From Casuarius casuarius (lineage: Eukaryota > Chordata > Aves > Casuariiformes > Casuariidae): a DNA stretch of 64,000 nt. Made by a program: the position numbers and the translations under genes. Location of the stretch: positions 2,209,332-2,273,331 of the forward strand of contig PTFA01000112.1 of NCBI GenBank assembly GCA_003342895.1, given 5' to 3'. The notes under the pieces were generated by a model. It was not told the DNA's origin. It was given only the letters and a program-made list of their open reading frames with translations, and searched no databases. Below are positions 34,820 to 46,839 of the stretch, piece by piece. Each line of letters begins with the position of its first letter. Positions within the stretch are counted from its first letter, which is position 1.

Positions 34820-35840
34820 AAACGCCTCCGAGGTGGCACAGAGAGCCCACCGCTAGCACAAAGCTGCACAGAGCTGCAAAATCTGGCACAGCCCTGGTAA
34901 AGCGGGGACTATTTACTTAAGTTTCTGGCATTTACTCCTTGGTGTCCTCAGCAGCTTCAACACGAATCAAGCATGCTTTGCATGCCAAGCAAGTTGGCTG
35001 ATCTTAGTCACGGCCTTGGTCAAACACAAGGAATTGCCTGACAAGAAAGCACTGCAACTACAAACATTTAAAAATGTTAACAGAGCTCGCAGCCTGCAAG
35101 CTTAGTGCTGGATTCGAAGCCTGATGGTCTTTGGGAACCACCTTCAACATTAATCTCAGCAGGCGTTCTCGTGCACCAGCACTCCTTTTCCTTTTTATAT
35201 CTGTGCTTTTATTTATTTTACAACTACAGAAATGGGCTGGTTTTAAAAAAAAGGTGACAGGTATAAGACTCAGCTCATATGGATAACTCTGGAAAAAGAG
35301 ATTTTCTTCCATGAGTCTACTTACAGGTTTGCTGCTATCAGCCGAGGATTAGCCAGCTAACACGGCATCTCTGTTGACATACATTTTCTCCCCACAGCTA
35401 AGGCAGCTTAACTACTTTATACATCAGAATATGCAATGGCTAACCAGATCTTTCAAAAAGGAAAAGTATGTCCTACTTGCTCATTTATAATTCTGCTTTC
35501 AGTGGAATCGGAATCCACCAACAAAGCACAAAACACCCCAAGCCCTTGTGCCGCTGAACTAGGCTCACACGAAAAGCTTGACTTATGATCAGATAAATAA
35601 ACAAACAGAAGCAGCTACTTGGCCGGTCCTGTAAGCACTCTGAACCCATTCACAAACTCGCGTGTGCTTTCTCCTTCGACGTACAACAGTGCAAGGATTA
35701 AACAGAAAGGGAAACTTAGGGCTTCAGACACAGTGTGTCTCACTCCCAGCTGCAGCACTGTCTCTTCTGCAAGGATTACCAAGGCTACAGCCCCATGCAG
35801 CTGTCAGTCCCTGCGGGCTGTAATTCAGCGATCCTCCTCT
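34820..35840. other. Non-coding stretch, no gene recognised
   Basis: Unique moderately AT-rich sequence without splice pairs, RNA genes or recognisable repeats. Confidence 0.45.
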
Positions 35841-35849
35841 CACTCTATC

Positions 35850-36060
35850 CATCACATTTACACAAATCCCCAAGGTGGACTGCCTTCTAAATGTCTTTAC
35901 CTTGCGCATTATCCTGGGGCTTAACAATCCAATATTGGTGCAGCCAAGGATAATTACTCTCCATTGATGATAAAACACCCCGGATCCTGTCGGGCATGGC
36001 AATTTGCATCTCGCCGTGCTGGGGATCAATACATGCAACAAAGGAGCGAAACCCGATTAG
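35850..36060. promoter_or_regulatory. Candidate enhancer: CArG box, octamer and SOX/TCF words
   Basis: An exact CArG box CCAATATTGG (SRF/MADS consensus, also a perfect 10-bp palindrome) lies at 35929-35938. GGATAATTAC follows at about 35948, the exact reverse octamer ATTTGCAT at 36002-36009, and a SOX/TCF word AACAAAGG at 36037-36044. The octamer and SOX-type words are 27 bp apart. The block runs directly into a CpG island. Regulatory function is inferred. Confidence 0.45.
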
Positions 36061-36250
36061 ACACCGTGTGCCTCGCGCGGCCGGCGACGGGCTGACGGGC
36101 TGACGGCCGCGCGGGGTCCCAGCCCTGGCGGAAAGGGAGGGAGAGGTTTCACGTTCCAGCCCAGGCCCCGGAGGGGCTGCGCGCCTCCGGACTGCTGCAG
36201 GGAGCCCCGGGACCGAGGGGGGGTGATGGCGACGTCTTGCAGGCTCCCGG
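36060..36250. promoter_or_regulatory. Small CpG island
   Basis: A compact CpG-dense block (GCGCGGCCGG and related words) with a tandem GGCTGAC/GGGCTGACG phrase near 36088-36105. A strong plus-strand donor GCAG|GTGAGT follows at 36454/36455, so a short non-coding exon transcribed rightward from this island is possible. Confidence 0.55.
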
Positions 36251-36459
36251 CAAAGAACGAGCGCTATCTGCTTGCGTCAGAGCGGCTCCTGCAACTGAAC
36301 AGCAACCTGGGAAAATGAAGCAGACGGGGATCGTCTGGGGCTCGGAGAGGGTCTGCTTTTTACGCTGCTTTATAGATGAGTTGATTCACAGTATCAAGAG
36401 GTCGAGTAACCAGTTTGCAATCACACGCTGCTTCAGTGGCTCGCCTGGAAGCAGGTGAG

Positions 36460-38500
36460 TGGTTCTCCGGATTGAAACGTTTCTGAAGCATCCTCCACGC
36501 TCTCAGGCCCTGCAAAGAGCTCCCGCCCCACCGCCAGGCCAGCAGCAATGTCATATATATTTAAAATAAGGGATTGCAGAGTCGTTCAACCACAACTAAC
36601 CAGGTAAGCAGGTACATGAGGGTGGAGGTGGAATAAAAAAATTATCCCAACCAATTCAACAGTCCTCTAACATTAACCTAACACTGAATCTGATCAAAAA
36701 TAAGATGAGCAGTAGCTGAGCTTTAAGTTCCCATATTTAATCCAGAGAGATGCCAAGCCTCCTCCTCTTCCAGGCTTTCTTTGGAGGCCAGCAACGCATT
36801 GACACAAGTTCATGATTTGGCCAACAGCCCCGCTGGGCTTTGGGCACAGAGCGCATTCCTGCTTGGACGCGATTTTCTACCACTGACAGTGCCCGGATTC
36901 AGCTGTGCCCATCTCTCAGAGCAGCCTAGATTAGTGACACCAAAACTCAGCCCTGGGCTGCTGAGCGAGAGCTCCCAGCAGGATGCAGCTAACTGTGTTA
37001 AACCTGGATTTTTATTGGGTTTCTGGTGGCAGAGCTACATTAGGCAGGAACTGCATCGCTTCATGCTCTTGCCAGACTGAAAGAAATGCAGACTCTTCTT
37101 CAAGGGGAAATGCCCTTCAGTGAGGGAAAAGCTGAATTTTTGGGATTCCCAGCCATATGAAGGACAATGTTTTAAAAAAACCCTCAAAACATGAATGGTG
37201 CAGAAAATGAAACAACATCAAGGAAAAAGCTGGGCATGTCTTCTCGGGATGCATGTTCTGCGACTGGTGAAGCTCAAAGTAAGAGAAGAGGAAAGGAGAG
37301 GAAGAGAGAAAAACTCTTCAGAAACCAGCTGGGGATGGTCTGCCCTTATCAGAATCACGTTGCTGACACAGACCTGTCACCGAGCCAACATCTGCTCCAT
37401 CTCGAGGAGTCAGTCCGAGGCACGCTGAGCTTCCCTGCACCCTCAAACGCAGCAACATGAAGAGTTGACTTGGCACGTTGGACAAAAATGAGAAGAGCTT
37501 CTGAAAGCAGCAGTGAGCTCAAAGGGAGGGAAACTTGCTGCTTTGATGGAAAACTTTTCATTTTGACCTACAGTCAAACTTGCAGATTTTCTGTGCACAA
37601 AGGAGTCTCTTCCAAGAGGGGAAACGGAAGAAATGCCAGATTCTGGACTTCTAACACACATGGGAGTGGCTACTAAAGCCAACAGGGAGGTTGCATATGG
37701 CAAGGCTGAAAAACTCACACTCATTAACATTACAGCACAGGATTATCGCTATCTCATGGTCAAGGATTTGTCTCTCTCATCTGGATGGCTGCTTAGTGTC
37801 AGTTGATTCAGGTGCCCCATATTAAGTCCTAAGAGTAAATTTAATATTGATGAGAAGTACCAACCCTGCATCTGAAACCCTTTACCTTCTTTACATGTGC
37901 AACAGAGTAAAATCATTCTTTCTCATCTGATCTCCTAATATCCCGAAATCTGTCCCAGACTGATTATCTTAAAGGCTTTCACGCCCCTTGCCAGCTTCAA
38001 TCCCCAGCCTTTGTGGGGTACCAGAGAGGATTTGTGAACAGCACAGGACACAAACCGTGATGGAACAGCTTGTGACTATCCCACCTGGTGCGAGACGCCA
38101 AACGACGACAGCCTTAATTGCTCTAATCCAAACTCAAACAAGGAACATAAAATCGAAAAGCCTGGCATCAGCTTATTAGAGACACCATGCAAGTCTGAAG
38201 ACTCACTTCTGCCTACACAAACCGCTCATTTTCTCCCAAATGCTGGCGGTGGCTCTTGCCTTTCAGCAGTCTCCCTAAAACGTGGCTTCCACAAATGGAG
38301 AACAGCTCTTGCAAGAGGCAGCAGAGCTGGACAGGCATCCGAAGACTGGCACAGCTGGCTCCTCCAGAGCAGCGCTCTGAACCTAGCCGGCGTTGCGGGA
38401 ATCCATCACTCACCATGAAGAAAGGGACATTATTATGGCTTTCCATCTGTCAGTGCAAAGTGAAATGTAACTTCGCACCGGGCTCTCCACTCTGCACTCA
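36460..38500. other. Non-coding stretch, no gene recognised
   Basis: Unique sequence. An AAG|GTAAAG-type minus-strand donor word lies near 37885 and an ATG|GTGAGT one near 38412, both without a clear acceptor. No recognised repeat. Confidence 0.45.
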
Positions 38501-38509
38501 GGCACGGAA

Positions 38510-39000
38510 GATTTAGAGCTTGCTGCTGCATTTTTGAAATGGGAAATTGGAAGGAAGCTGCTGAGTCATGAGAACCGGGGCCAATATCGCCAGCCATTTC
38601 TCCCCGGGGAAAACCACTAATCCCTTCTGATGCACCTGGGTGCAATTGATTCCTCAGGATTCCCGCACACTTAAACCTGCTCAGACTGTCAGCGGCGCAT
38701 TGATTTGTTCGGCAGTGGAGAACAGAATGGATGTAATGGAGGTGATTTTTAAGGTGATGATTGCTATGGGTGGGTGAAGATAAAACGGTATTAGATAAGC
38801 AGCCATTAGAACTTAAAACTGAGCTGCTCAGCCATCCGCTCCGGCCCTCAGAAAGGAGGATGATAACACTGTCACATGCCTCCAACACAGGTGAGCAGAA
38901 ACGTAATGAATTCACAGGGTGTAATAAACCTGATGGAAACCGGCTTAAAATAGCCTGGCAGTAATAATGCATCCTCTTGCAACACTCTGCACTCAAGGAC
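38510..39000. promoter_or_regulatory. Candidate conserved element (OTX-type site, inverted repeat)
   Basis: The block holds a bicoid-type TAATCCC at 38618-38624, an inverted repeat TGCACCTGGGTGCA at 38631-38644 (6-bp arms), several ATTGATT/TTAGATAA words and many TAAT/ATTA cores. A minus-strand open frame of 203 codons (38433-39044) happens to span it, but it shows no domain and no coding texture. Confidence 0.4.
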
Positions 39001-39571
39001 TTTGTCCTCATCAAAATGACATTATGTACAGCGGAAGAAAACAAGAGGAGACCATAAATACAGGGACCTCATAAACAGCCACAACCAAGCCCCAAACGAG
39101 AGCGTCCCATTAAAGACAATGATGCCGAACCCTTGAAAACAAACGTAAATGAGCAAAACTGCTAGTCGGAGTTTGCCCGTAAAGCTTCTGGTCATCGCTA
39201 ACTGCTCCGCACAAGGGAAGGGAGAGGGAGCGGGTCAGGATACAGGGCTGTTTCCCTATCATTTCATCGCATCGCTGTTCACAGGAGCGCCCTGCCGACC
39301 GGCCCTCTCCCGCACCGCCGCGCGATTAGCCCCATGCTGCTCCCGACGGCGAGCCTGCACACGAGCAGCACAAAGCCATCAGCGGGGACTGCAGTGATCA
39401 GAAACCGCGCAGCCAATTCTCGCCATCACTTTTTCTGTGTCAAACAAATGCCTATTGACACAGGGCCTGCTCCCGTGGCACGGTGAAAGCGCCTGCAAAT
39501 TGCTGAGACCCCTCTCTGAACTATCAAATCCCGAAAACGTTAGCTCTCACCTTATAGACTAACAGATGAGC

Positions 39572-39750
39572 ACAGGACAGGGAGCCAGGAGCGTTTAATC
39601 CAGGCTATTGATCTGTAGGTATCCTGCCTCAGTCTTCCCGGCCCACAGAACAGGGATGGATAATAACAATATCTCCCCTGCCACGAGGCAAAGGGAATCT
39701 AAGGTTGGGGTTTTTTTTTTTTTAAGATGCAAAGTGCTACTTATTACTAT
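39572..39750 (+). repeat. MIR-like SINE fossil
   Basis: The order of MIR body words is visible on the plus strand: GACAGGGAGCCAGGAGC, TTTAATCCAGGCT, CTGCCTCAGTCTTCCC, CAGAACAGGGATGGATAATAACAAT, then GCAAAGTGCTA near the tail. These match the MIR order 'GGAGCCAGGAGACCTGGGTTCTAATCCCGGCT..CTCAGTTTCC..TCTGTAAAATGGGGATAATAAT..GTAAAGTGCTT'. A T run (39711-39723) interrupts it. Old and diverged. Confidence 0.65.
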
Positions 39751-40029
39751 TCCAGCAGCAGGTCTTGGCACTGAAATCAGAAGTAGCAGAAACTATGCAA
39801 GCTACCGGTGCAGCCCCAAAACACAGCGGGTCTGCAATAGGGCCTGAACAGTTGGAAAAAAGAGGGGAGGAGGGTTTTTTTTACAAAATAGGGACTATTT
39901 CATGAACAGATTTCACTTTGCCTGCAAACCAAAACCCGTGCCATTGCTGACAAGTTTTCTCCTTGCACGAAACCCATCCTGCCTGCAGGCCGGCCGCCGC
40001 CGCCGCTTGCCCCTGCCGTGAAGTCATGA

Positions 40030-40390
40030 GCCCGTGTGCGTGAGATCACCACGGGCTGCCACGGAAACGTCACGCACCGATGTGATGTCATAATTCAGCC
40101 ATATGACTGCGGTGGAAGCGCAAAGAGAAGGAGCAGATGGGCTATGAAGTATATAACCCTGATTTAATGTCAAATACAGCTGATAATCAGCCAAAGCGAT
40201 ACAGGCCTTCCAGGAAAACATGGGCAAGAGAAATGGATTTGGGCTAATACGGGCTGTGTTTTGAAGCTTCTTCCAGCCTGCAAATTCCCTTTCAATAGCA
40301 CATATATTTCATTTTTTTCTTAAAGCAGCTACTGCAGGGGCCAGAGCGTTGTGCAATAAGAACAATGGTCAAACACAATTTTAATGTGTC
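40030..40390. promoter_or_regulatory. Candidate conserved element (CRE/PBX-like and SOX words)
   Basis: A CRE-like TGATGTCATAATT lies near 40083-40095, a TGATTTAATGTCAAAT word near 40160-40175 and TGATAATCAG near 40191-40200. A SOX consensus ACAATGG is at 40362-40368. No coding or splice signal. Motif-based candidate only. Confidence 0.35.
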
Positions 40391-40639
40391 TTGTAAGGCA
40401 GAGTGCAATACTTATACATCAGAACGAGCAATGTGCCAAAGTGCCTGATGATAAGGAAGAAATGTGTCCTCGATCAGGAAAAACCCGTTTAATGCGCACG
40501 CTGGGAGCAGAGTATTGCACAGATACCACTTTCTACCAGCCATGTGAATTTAAGGAACCCCTGCTGGTAACTGAGACTCTTTGCAGACAATCAGACCAGA
40601 AGCAAAATGTTATAAATTCTTAAGGTACCGCACGAGGTG

Positions 40640-41440
40640 AGATACGTCCTCACATTTTATACAAAACCAGGAAGGGAAAGACACCATGTAAGCATCTGAA
40701 CTCCCCTACAACAAATGCCATTTCAAGCATCATTTATTATGCTGCCTTTCACAGACTTTTACAGTCCTCAATATGGTTAGCAATTCCAGCTGACTCGTAA
40801 AGCGGTTTTAAAATTCATCATCGAAAAGAATGTTTATCTCTGTGTTTTCTCCAGTTCGGGAGTAAAATTAGACTCTTAAAACCTGGGGATGGTGTGTCTT
40901 TAATTTTGTTTAGAACAGAAAATAACTGTGATATGAAAGGTTTAATGAGGTTAGAAATCTAAAAGGAAATGGAGTGGGAATAGATTATCAAGAGAAATAA
41001 AGCCAACCGCTGGAGAGTACACTAATATTAAATATTAGGTTTCTAAACCAAATATATATAATCCATTTAGGGACTTAATGGTGGTTCTCAGAAGCACATT
41101 TATCTACAGCTTATGGTTCAACAACCAATATTATAACTCCATTTGTCATTGTTAGGCGAGGGGAATGGATGTCAGGGAGGCGAGGGTCAGCCGGCGAGGA
41201 GGAGCTCGGGAGAGCCTCGGCGGCTGTACGCTGCCGACCCCGCTCCGAGGGCAAGCGCTCGCGCGCAGGCTCTGCATCCACGCTGAGGATCCGCTGGCTG
41301 CCCTCTAAAACAACAGATCCCCCTTCCAAAAATATTCTTTTTTGTTTTTTCCTTTTCCTCACAAAGAACAGAGGCAACAGACTCAAGCAACGATTTGCCT
41401 TAAATTAGGCTTTACACCCATTTTTCATTTGGCAAGATAC
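40640..41440. other. Non-coding stretch, no gene recognised
   Basis: AT-rich unique sequence with a short CpG-rich patch at 41150-41290. No repeat family or exon could be assigned. Confidence 0.45.
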
Positions 41441-41454
41441 TTCTCCGTGTGCCT

Positions 41455-41580
41455 AACTAAACGTGGGATTACGCACTTGATTAAAATTAGCGACATGCTT
41501 AAACTACTTGATGAATTGGATCATTAGATACCTAAGTCAATAGGATATAAGGAGCTCTGAAAATCAAGACAAATTGAAAC
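41455..41580. repeat. Ancient amniote interspersed repeat fragment (unclassified)
   Basis: The phrase ACGTGGGATTACGCACTTGA...ATTAGCGACATGCTTAAACTACTTGATGAATTGG is a diverged copy of a common sauropsid repeat phrase ('GTGGGATTACTCACATGCTTAAAGTTA..CACATGCTTAAGTGCTTTGCTGAATTGGG'). It is followed by a 'CCTAAGTCAATAGG..CTCTGAAAATC' phrase of the same type. I recognise the phrase but not the formal family name. Confidence 0.5.
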
Positions 41581-41599
41581 TCAAAAAATGGATTTTGGT

Positions 41600-43080
41600 G
41601 CTTAACTTCTGGCACTCATATTAACAAATACATAGGATAGGCACAGATTTAACTAAGCCTCTTGATATTATCACCTAAAATGAGATCCTTGCTTTGGCAA
41701 TGCCTGTGCTCCTCCTGGGGTCCCCAGGATACACGATACGGGCAGCGAAATGGGGAGCAGCAGGACAGCTTTGCCCGTAGCAACTTCGCTCATCTCAAAG
41801 CAGCCCTAAGCAGCAGAAAAAACCCTTTCACAAGTAGGAGAGCCTAGGAGATGAAATATTTAAGCAAGAACTACGGAGAAATGCTTGGTCTTTCACACGC
41901 CTCTTTTAGAAAAGGCAAAGAGAGCCCAACGTGGAGAGATGAGCTATCCGGCAATATGAAGGGCGAGTCCCTGGATGGACCACAGCTCCGTAACGCTTTC
42001 ACCAGACTTGTCCAGTTAACACCCATGGGCCACCAGAACAACAGGGCAAGGTTTACAGGGAGAGGTCTTTTTTTGTATTAGACTAAATAGCACAGTTGGA
42101 TAAAAGACATGAGCTTTCAGGTGCATCGACTCTTCTTGAAGAAGCCCCTGAAGTGGCATTTTTGTCATTTTTCCCCAATTCTGTCCATTGATCAAACAAG
42201 AGCCACCCTCTCCTCTCTACGAACCCCACTTTGCTACGATTGTATGAATGAAGCAGGAGGCGGCGGATGTTCCATCTTACGATTCAGGTGTTAGTTTTGT
42301 CCTTCTTTCCCCGTTTGAAAGGACGCCTGCCGCCAGAGACCCACCACCTCCCCGTGAGCACGCACTCTGCCAGCCCCAGGCTCCCTGGGGCAGCTGGCGG
42401 CTCCGGCTCGCTGGGGACTCCCCGGCACGTTTCCTTTCTGCTTTCCCAGGAGGGGAAACAGGCTGAACCGGGAGGACAATGCAGTAGGAAACAGAAGTGT
42501 CTTCCTTTTTCTCTGAAAGACTCCAAATCTCCTCTCTCTCCAGCTGCCAAGTACTTCTTGGGCCAATCCGTGGTTGACTGAAACCTTGAAATGTCACCAA
42601 GACTTAGAGCAAGCCTATCCAACGTGCTTGTTTAAAGTGGTCAAAACTCAAGGTAAAAAAATACCCCATCACACATACTGCTTGGCGACTCCCAGTACCA
42701 ATGCTTTTTGCTATCAATGAAGTTTTGAGGAAACTAGAAGAGGCTTCATGCAGTGCCATATGTTGGCTATCACTCTATTCCTAGGCTGAGTATTAGTGGG
42801 CTTTTACTACTAACACCATCAATAACAGCAAAGTGAATTAACTGTAAGAGTCAGAAATCCATCCTCTGAGTGGTATGACCAAAATCTTTCACATAATTTG
42901 CCTGAGTGACAGAAAAATATGTTCCTAGCATAAAACAAGTCTGGAGACTGAAAATGCTTTTAGTTCTGCAAAAACATAATGCAGAGCTTCTCCTCGACCT
43001 CCACGAGCTTCAAATTGAGACCTCAGTTTAGCGAAGTACGTAATTTTGATGCTTAGCTTGAACCGAAATCAGTTTTGCTG
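41600..43080. other. Non-coding stretch, no gene recognised
   Basis: Mostly unique DNA with a moderately GC-rich patch at 42320-42480 that gives long overlapping open frames on both strands. No domain, splice pair or RNA gene is recognised. Confidence 0.45.
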
Positions 43081-43094
43081 AATGAAACCTGTAA

Positions 43095-43460
43095 ACTTTT
43101 TACAGCAAACACAAGGAAGCAGTTTTTCCACATGACATGTCATTAAATTGTGGAATTCACTACCACAGGATGTTGCTGAGGCCAAAAATACAAATGAGTT
43201 CAAGAAAAGATTAGACAAATTCACAGGGGATAAGTCCACCAGTGGCAATTAAGCACAATGGTCTGGCTACGACCTCTGGCTCAGGAAGTTCCTCAAGTGC
43301 CGATTGCCAGACGCTGCGAGGGCAAAAACGGGGAAAGGTTCACCCCGTGCGAGTCCTGCTGCTCACAGTCCTTCCTGAGCATCTCCTGTTGACCGCTGCT
43401 AGAGCAAAGATTTCTGTGCTAGGCAAACCGGCCCCATATGGTAGTTCTTACGGTCTTAAC
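43095..43460 (+). mobile_element. L3/CR1-like LINE 3'-end fossil
   Basis: The plus strand keeps the order of the L3/CR1 3' region. It reads TTGTGGAATTCACTACCACAGGATGTTGCTGAGGCC, then CAAATGAGTTCAAGAAAAGATTAGACAAATTCACAGGGGATAAG, CAGTGGCAATTAAGCACAATGG, CATCTCCTGTTGACCGCTGCTAGA, and a tail resembling 'GGATACTGGGCTAGATGGACC..GGCAGTTCTTATG' as TGCTAGGCAAACCGGCCCC..GGTAGTTCTTACG. It is heavily mutated, with no intact reverse transcriptase. These LINEs belong to the CR1 superfamily and this copy is old. Confidence 0.75.
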
Positions 43461-43479
43461 AACATTTGGACCTGAGCAA

Positions 43480-46400
43480 AGCTCTAAAAGTTGTTGCAAA
43501 GCAGGGAATTTGGTAACATGCAGAACACTGCTATATCTTTTTTCCTGTCTTGAAAAGCTTTTCCTGATTTTCCATTAAAACCCAGCTTTAATAGTCATTT
43601 CAATGACAAATGAAATATCTCGCACTTCTCGCCACACCACTAAAAAAGGCAGTCCAAACAAGATATTGAACATAACTGAATAAACTGTTTCTTCCTATTG
43701 GCCATATTATTATTGTTTTATTCTTTCAATCAAATTCTGTTGAGGCAGCTGAACATATTCAGCTGAATTACTTGACTCAAATTCCTTTAATTAATTCAAA
43801 AAGCACTGTGTCGAGATGTCCTGCAAAAGCAGAATTATTATGGCATCTTATGCAGGAGGTGTTTGCTTCAACGGAGCACAGACTTACATGGACATAATTC
43901 TTAGGTCTAAAGCTTTTTTTCAGACTTATTTACAGTGCAATTCTTAAGTCTTATGATTGTTGGTGCTTTTCTTGAAGCCCATCTCTAGGCGTAATTCTGT
44001 GAGAATCTTAGTGTTCGATGAAACAGAAAATGATAAATTTCTAGCACTGCAAAGCTTCAAAATGTGATCTAAATGCATTCCCTCATCCCCCAAAGGCTGG
44101 GGTAAGGCAGAGAAAAAGAACTAATTTAAAAAACGATACCTCCCCCTCTTCCCGAGAAACAAAACATTTTTTGAGGCCCATGATATTTGATGACGTAAGT
44201 CAAATCTATTTATTAGGCACAATTGAATCCCAAAACACGAGCACCCAGATGTAGCTGAAATTTCATATCCCATGAGCCTGAAAATAGCACAAGTTCTTCA
44301 TTATGCTCCTTAGCCTTGTATTTTAATGGCAGAGCACGATATAGTTTTAGAATTAACCTGTGTGAGTTTGTCACAAGATGTAACAAAAAATTCTTGGCTA
44401 ACTATAGGCCACAGACATCTAATTAATTAGATAGCCTATAACTCAAAAAAAGAGAAGTATTTTCAGCTTACTTCTTTCTTCTTCACAATAACATTCTAAG
44501 AACTGATTTTCACTGTTTAACCTTGCAGTGGTTTAAAAAACAATTTTGCTACAGTGTAGCAAAACTTACTTCAGTTGTTTCAAATTCAATTTGATTTAAG
44601 CATGGTCAAATTTAAATTAAGATCAAGATAAATCTATATAATCCTGGTTTAAAATGAATGAAGAATGTCCATGCTGGGCTTTGCAGAGTTTAAGTTCAAT
44701 GATTTAAATCATGTCCTTAGTTAAACTAGTACAACTGTGAATACAAACAAAGCCTGGGTCAGGAAGTTTTTCACTTCTCAGCATTTTTAGAAGTAATTCT
44801 TAGAGAAGATCTTTTCTGAATGCTCATTTGTACCTTTCGCATTACCCTGTGCTGCACAAAGAACTTCCAAAATTCTTTTTTAGCAATATGTACATATACC
44901 TGATGAGATTTTTATCCATTGCATTTCTAACATTAGAAACTTCAGTTTTAGCAAGTCTGGTTTCTCCTTGGTGCTGCTGGAAAATATGTCATAGGTTTTG
45001 GAGATACGTACTGTGAGCTCTTGAAACTTAATAAAACTATCACTATTAAAAGCAGCCCAAGAACTATAAATAGCTTGTGTAAAAATATTTTCTCCTCTCA
45101 CATGCTCAGGCTTTCTGTCTGATGATCCTTTGTGGATGTGTAGTTTGATGGACTCTCTAAGTCCCCAAGAGCCTTCTGGACAAGGCATGACCTAGCTGCC
45201 CAGCAGAAAATCACAGAGATGCACAAACCAGCCAACCCCCTGGCTACCCAGGCAACCTTCAGGTTTCTTTACAAATCACACAAAAGTACATAAACCTCTT
45301 TTATCCCTTTTAAAACTACCACCTACAGACAACACGAACATTTGTTTCTTTCAGTTTCTACTAGTCATAAATTTTACAAAATTAAAAAGAAAATGAAAGC
45401 CTTGAGCAGGACCTGGGTATTGAAGCCATTTTAAATACAGACATCGAGATCAATGCGAACAAAGCATCGAGTTGCATGTCATCAGCATATTCTTTAAGCA
45501 GATCTAAATTATTTTTCAGTGCTGTTTTATTCGATTTCTTGCATCACACTTAGTTTTCAGGTCAGACACCAGCAGCCACTCGGTAATTGAACACCTCCTT
45601 AATTCCAACCAGGGCTACGCTGTGCTAACACACTGCAATCCTGGCCTTTTATTTTCTACTCTTTTTCCCTAAGTGGCTTTTCTATCTTTCAGTCCCAAGA
45701 AAACTCCATAAATGGTATCAAGGCCTTTTAAGCACTATGGCATTAACTTTTCCTCTTGTCCCAATCAGTTGGCAGCATACTGATAAACTATGACGAGTTA
45801 CCCACACGGAGCTCAAAACCGGCAGGGATCAGCGCGGTGACCCCAGAGCAATCCAAGCAATGACAGCGTTGCCCACTTCCAAACTTTGCCTTCAGGTCTA
45901 CTTTTTTCTTACCCCCTTACAATATGCTTTTCTCCTATTTATTTAGAGAGGACGGGAAGGCAGGAAGAGGGCTCCTTGGTGGTTTAAGAAAGGTATTGTT
46001 TCGAACCTATGGCAGCTTCTATTAAGGCAAAAACAAAGAAAACCAGCGGATCCTGCTGAGGTGATGTAAAGCCTTAGAGATGTTTCAGGGTCACCAGCTA
46101 TCTTATATGGGCAACATCTGGCAAAACCATCCAGCAGCAATATGGATACCAGCATCAGGAAATACTGGCACACGTGCTGCAACCACCAGAGGAAAGCACA
46201 GTGTTCCAGATCTTATTAAAAAAAAAAGGGGGGAAAAAAAAAAGAAAAGGCTTTTTTGTCAAGATGAAAAAAGTGACATATCCACAAACAGCAACGGAGC
46301 CCGCCAGGCGCAGGCAGTGATAGATGAATCCTTTTACTCACTTTCTGACGCAGGGAAGAGAATAGTTTTTTTGTGTTAAGAGTTCATTACGGCTTCAGCC

Positions 46401-46830
46401 CTCCTACCGCACTGTTTCCTCTGAAATCAGAGGCGAGATTAAATCTGTTGTAGCCGAGCGCTGCGTAATGGCTCTGACAGACGCTGTTTTTCCGAGGCCC
46501 CACATCTGGGAGTTACCGGCGGAGCGCTCCAAACCCACCGGGTCAGCTCTTTAGCTGAGTTTCGTGTCTAATCAGCCAGGAAGGCTGAGGCCTTGGGTCA
46601 CACATGGAAATCACTAGAGCTATTTAAGTCACCAGAGGTTATTAATAAATCTCCCACTATTTCCTTAAGTAAATAATTGGAGGCCCATCTTTCAAACAAG
46701 TTATGTCTGGCCATGTTATGGTACCAATTTTATCCTTCCTTTTTTCCCCTCACCAAGCAGGAAGAACAAATCTCTGGTGACAACAATGGCAAAACTGTGA
46801 ATTATAAACATCCATGTGTCTCTCATTTGA
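43480..46830. other. AT-rich non-coding stretch, no gene recognised
   Basis: About 3.3 kb of AT-rich DNA. A run of TTTAAAT/TTTAATT words occurs at 44540-44720, and A/G-rich low complexity at about 46215-46250. No splice pair, RNA gene or repeat family was assigned. Confidence 0.45.
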
Positions 46831-46839
46831 ATGCCTCCT

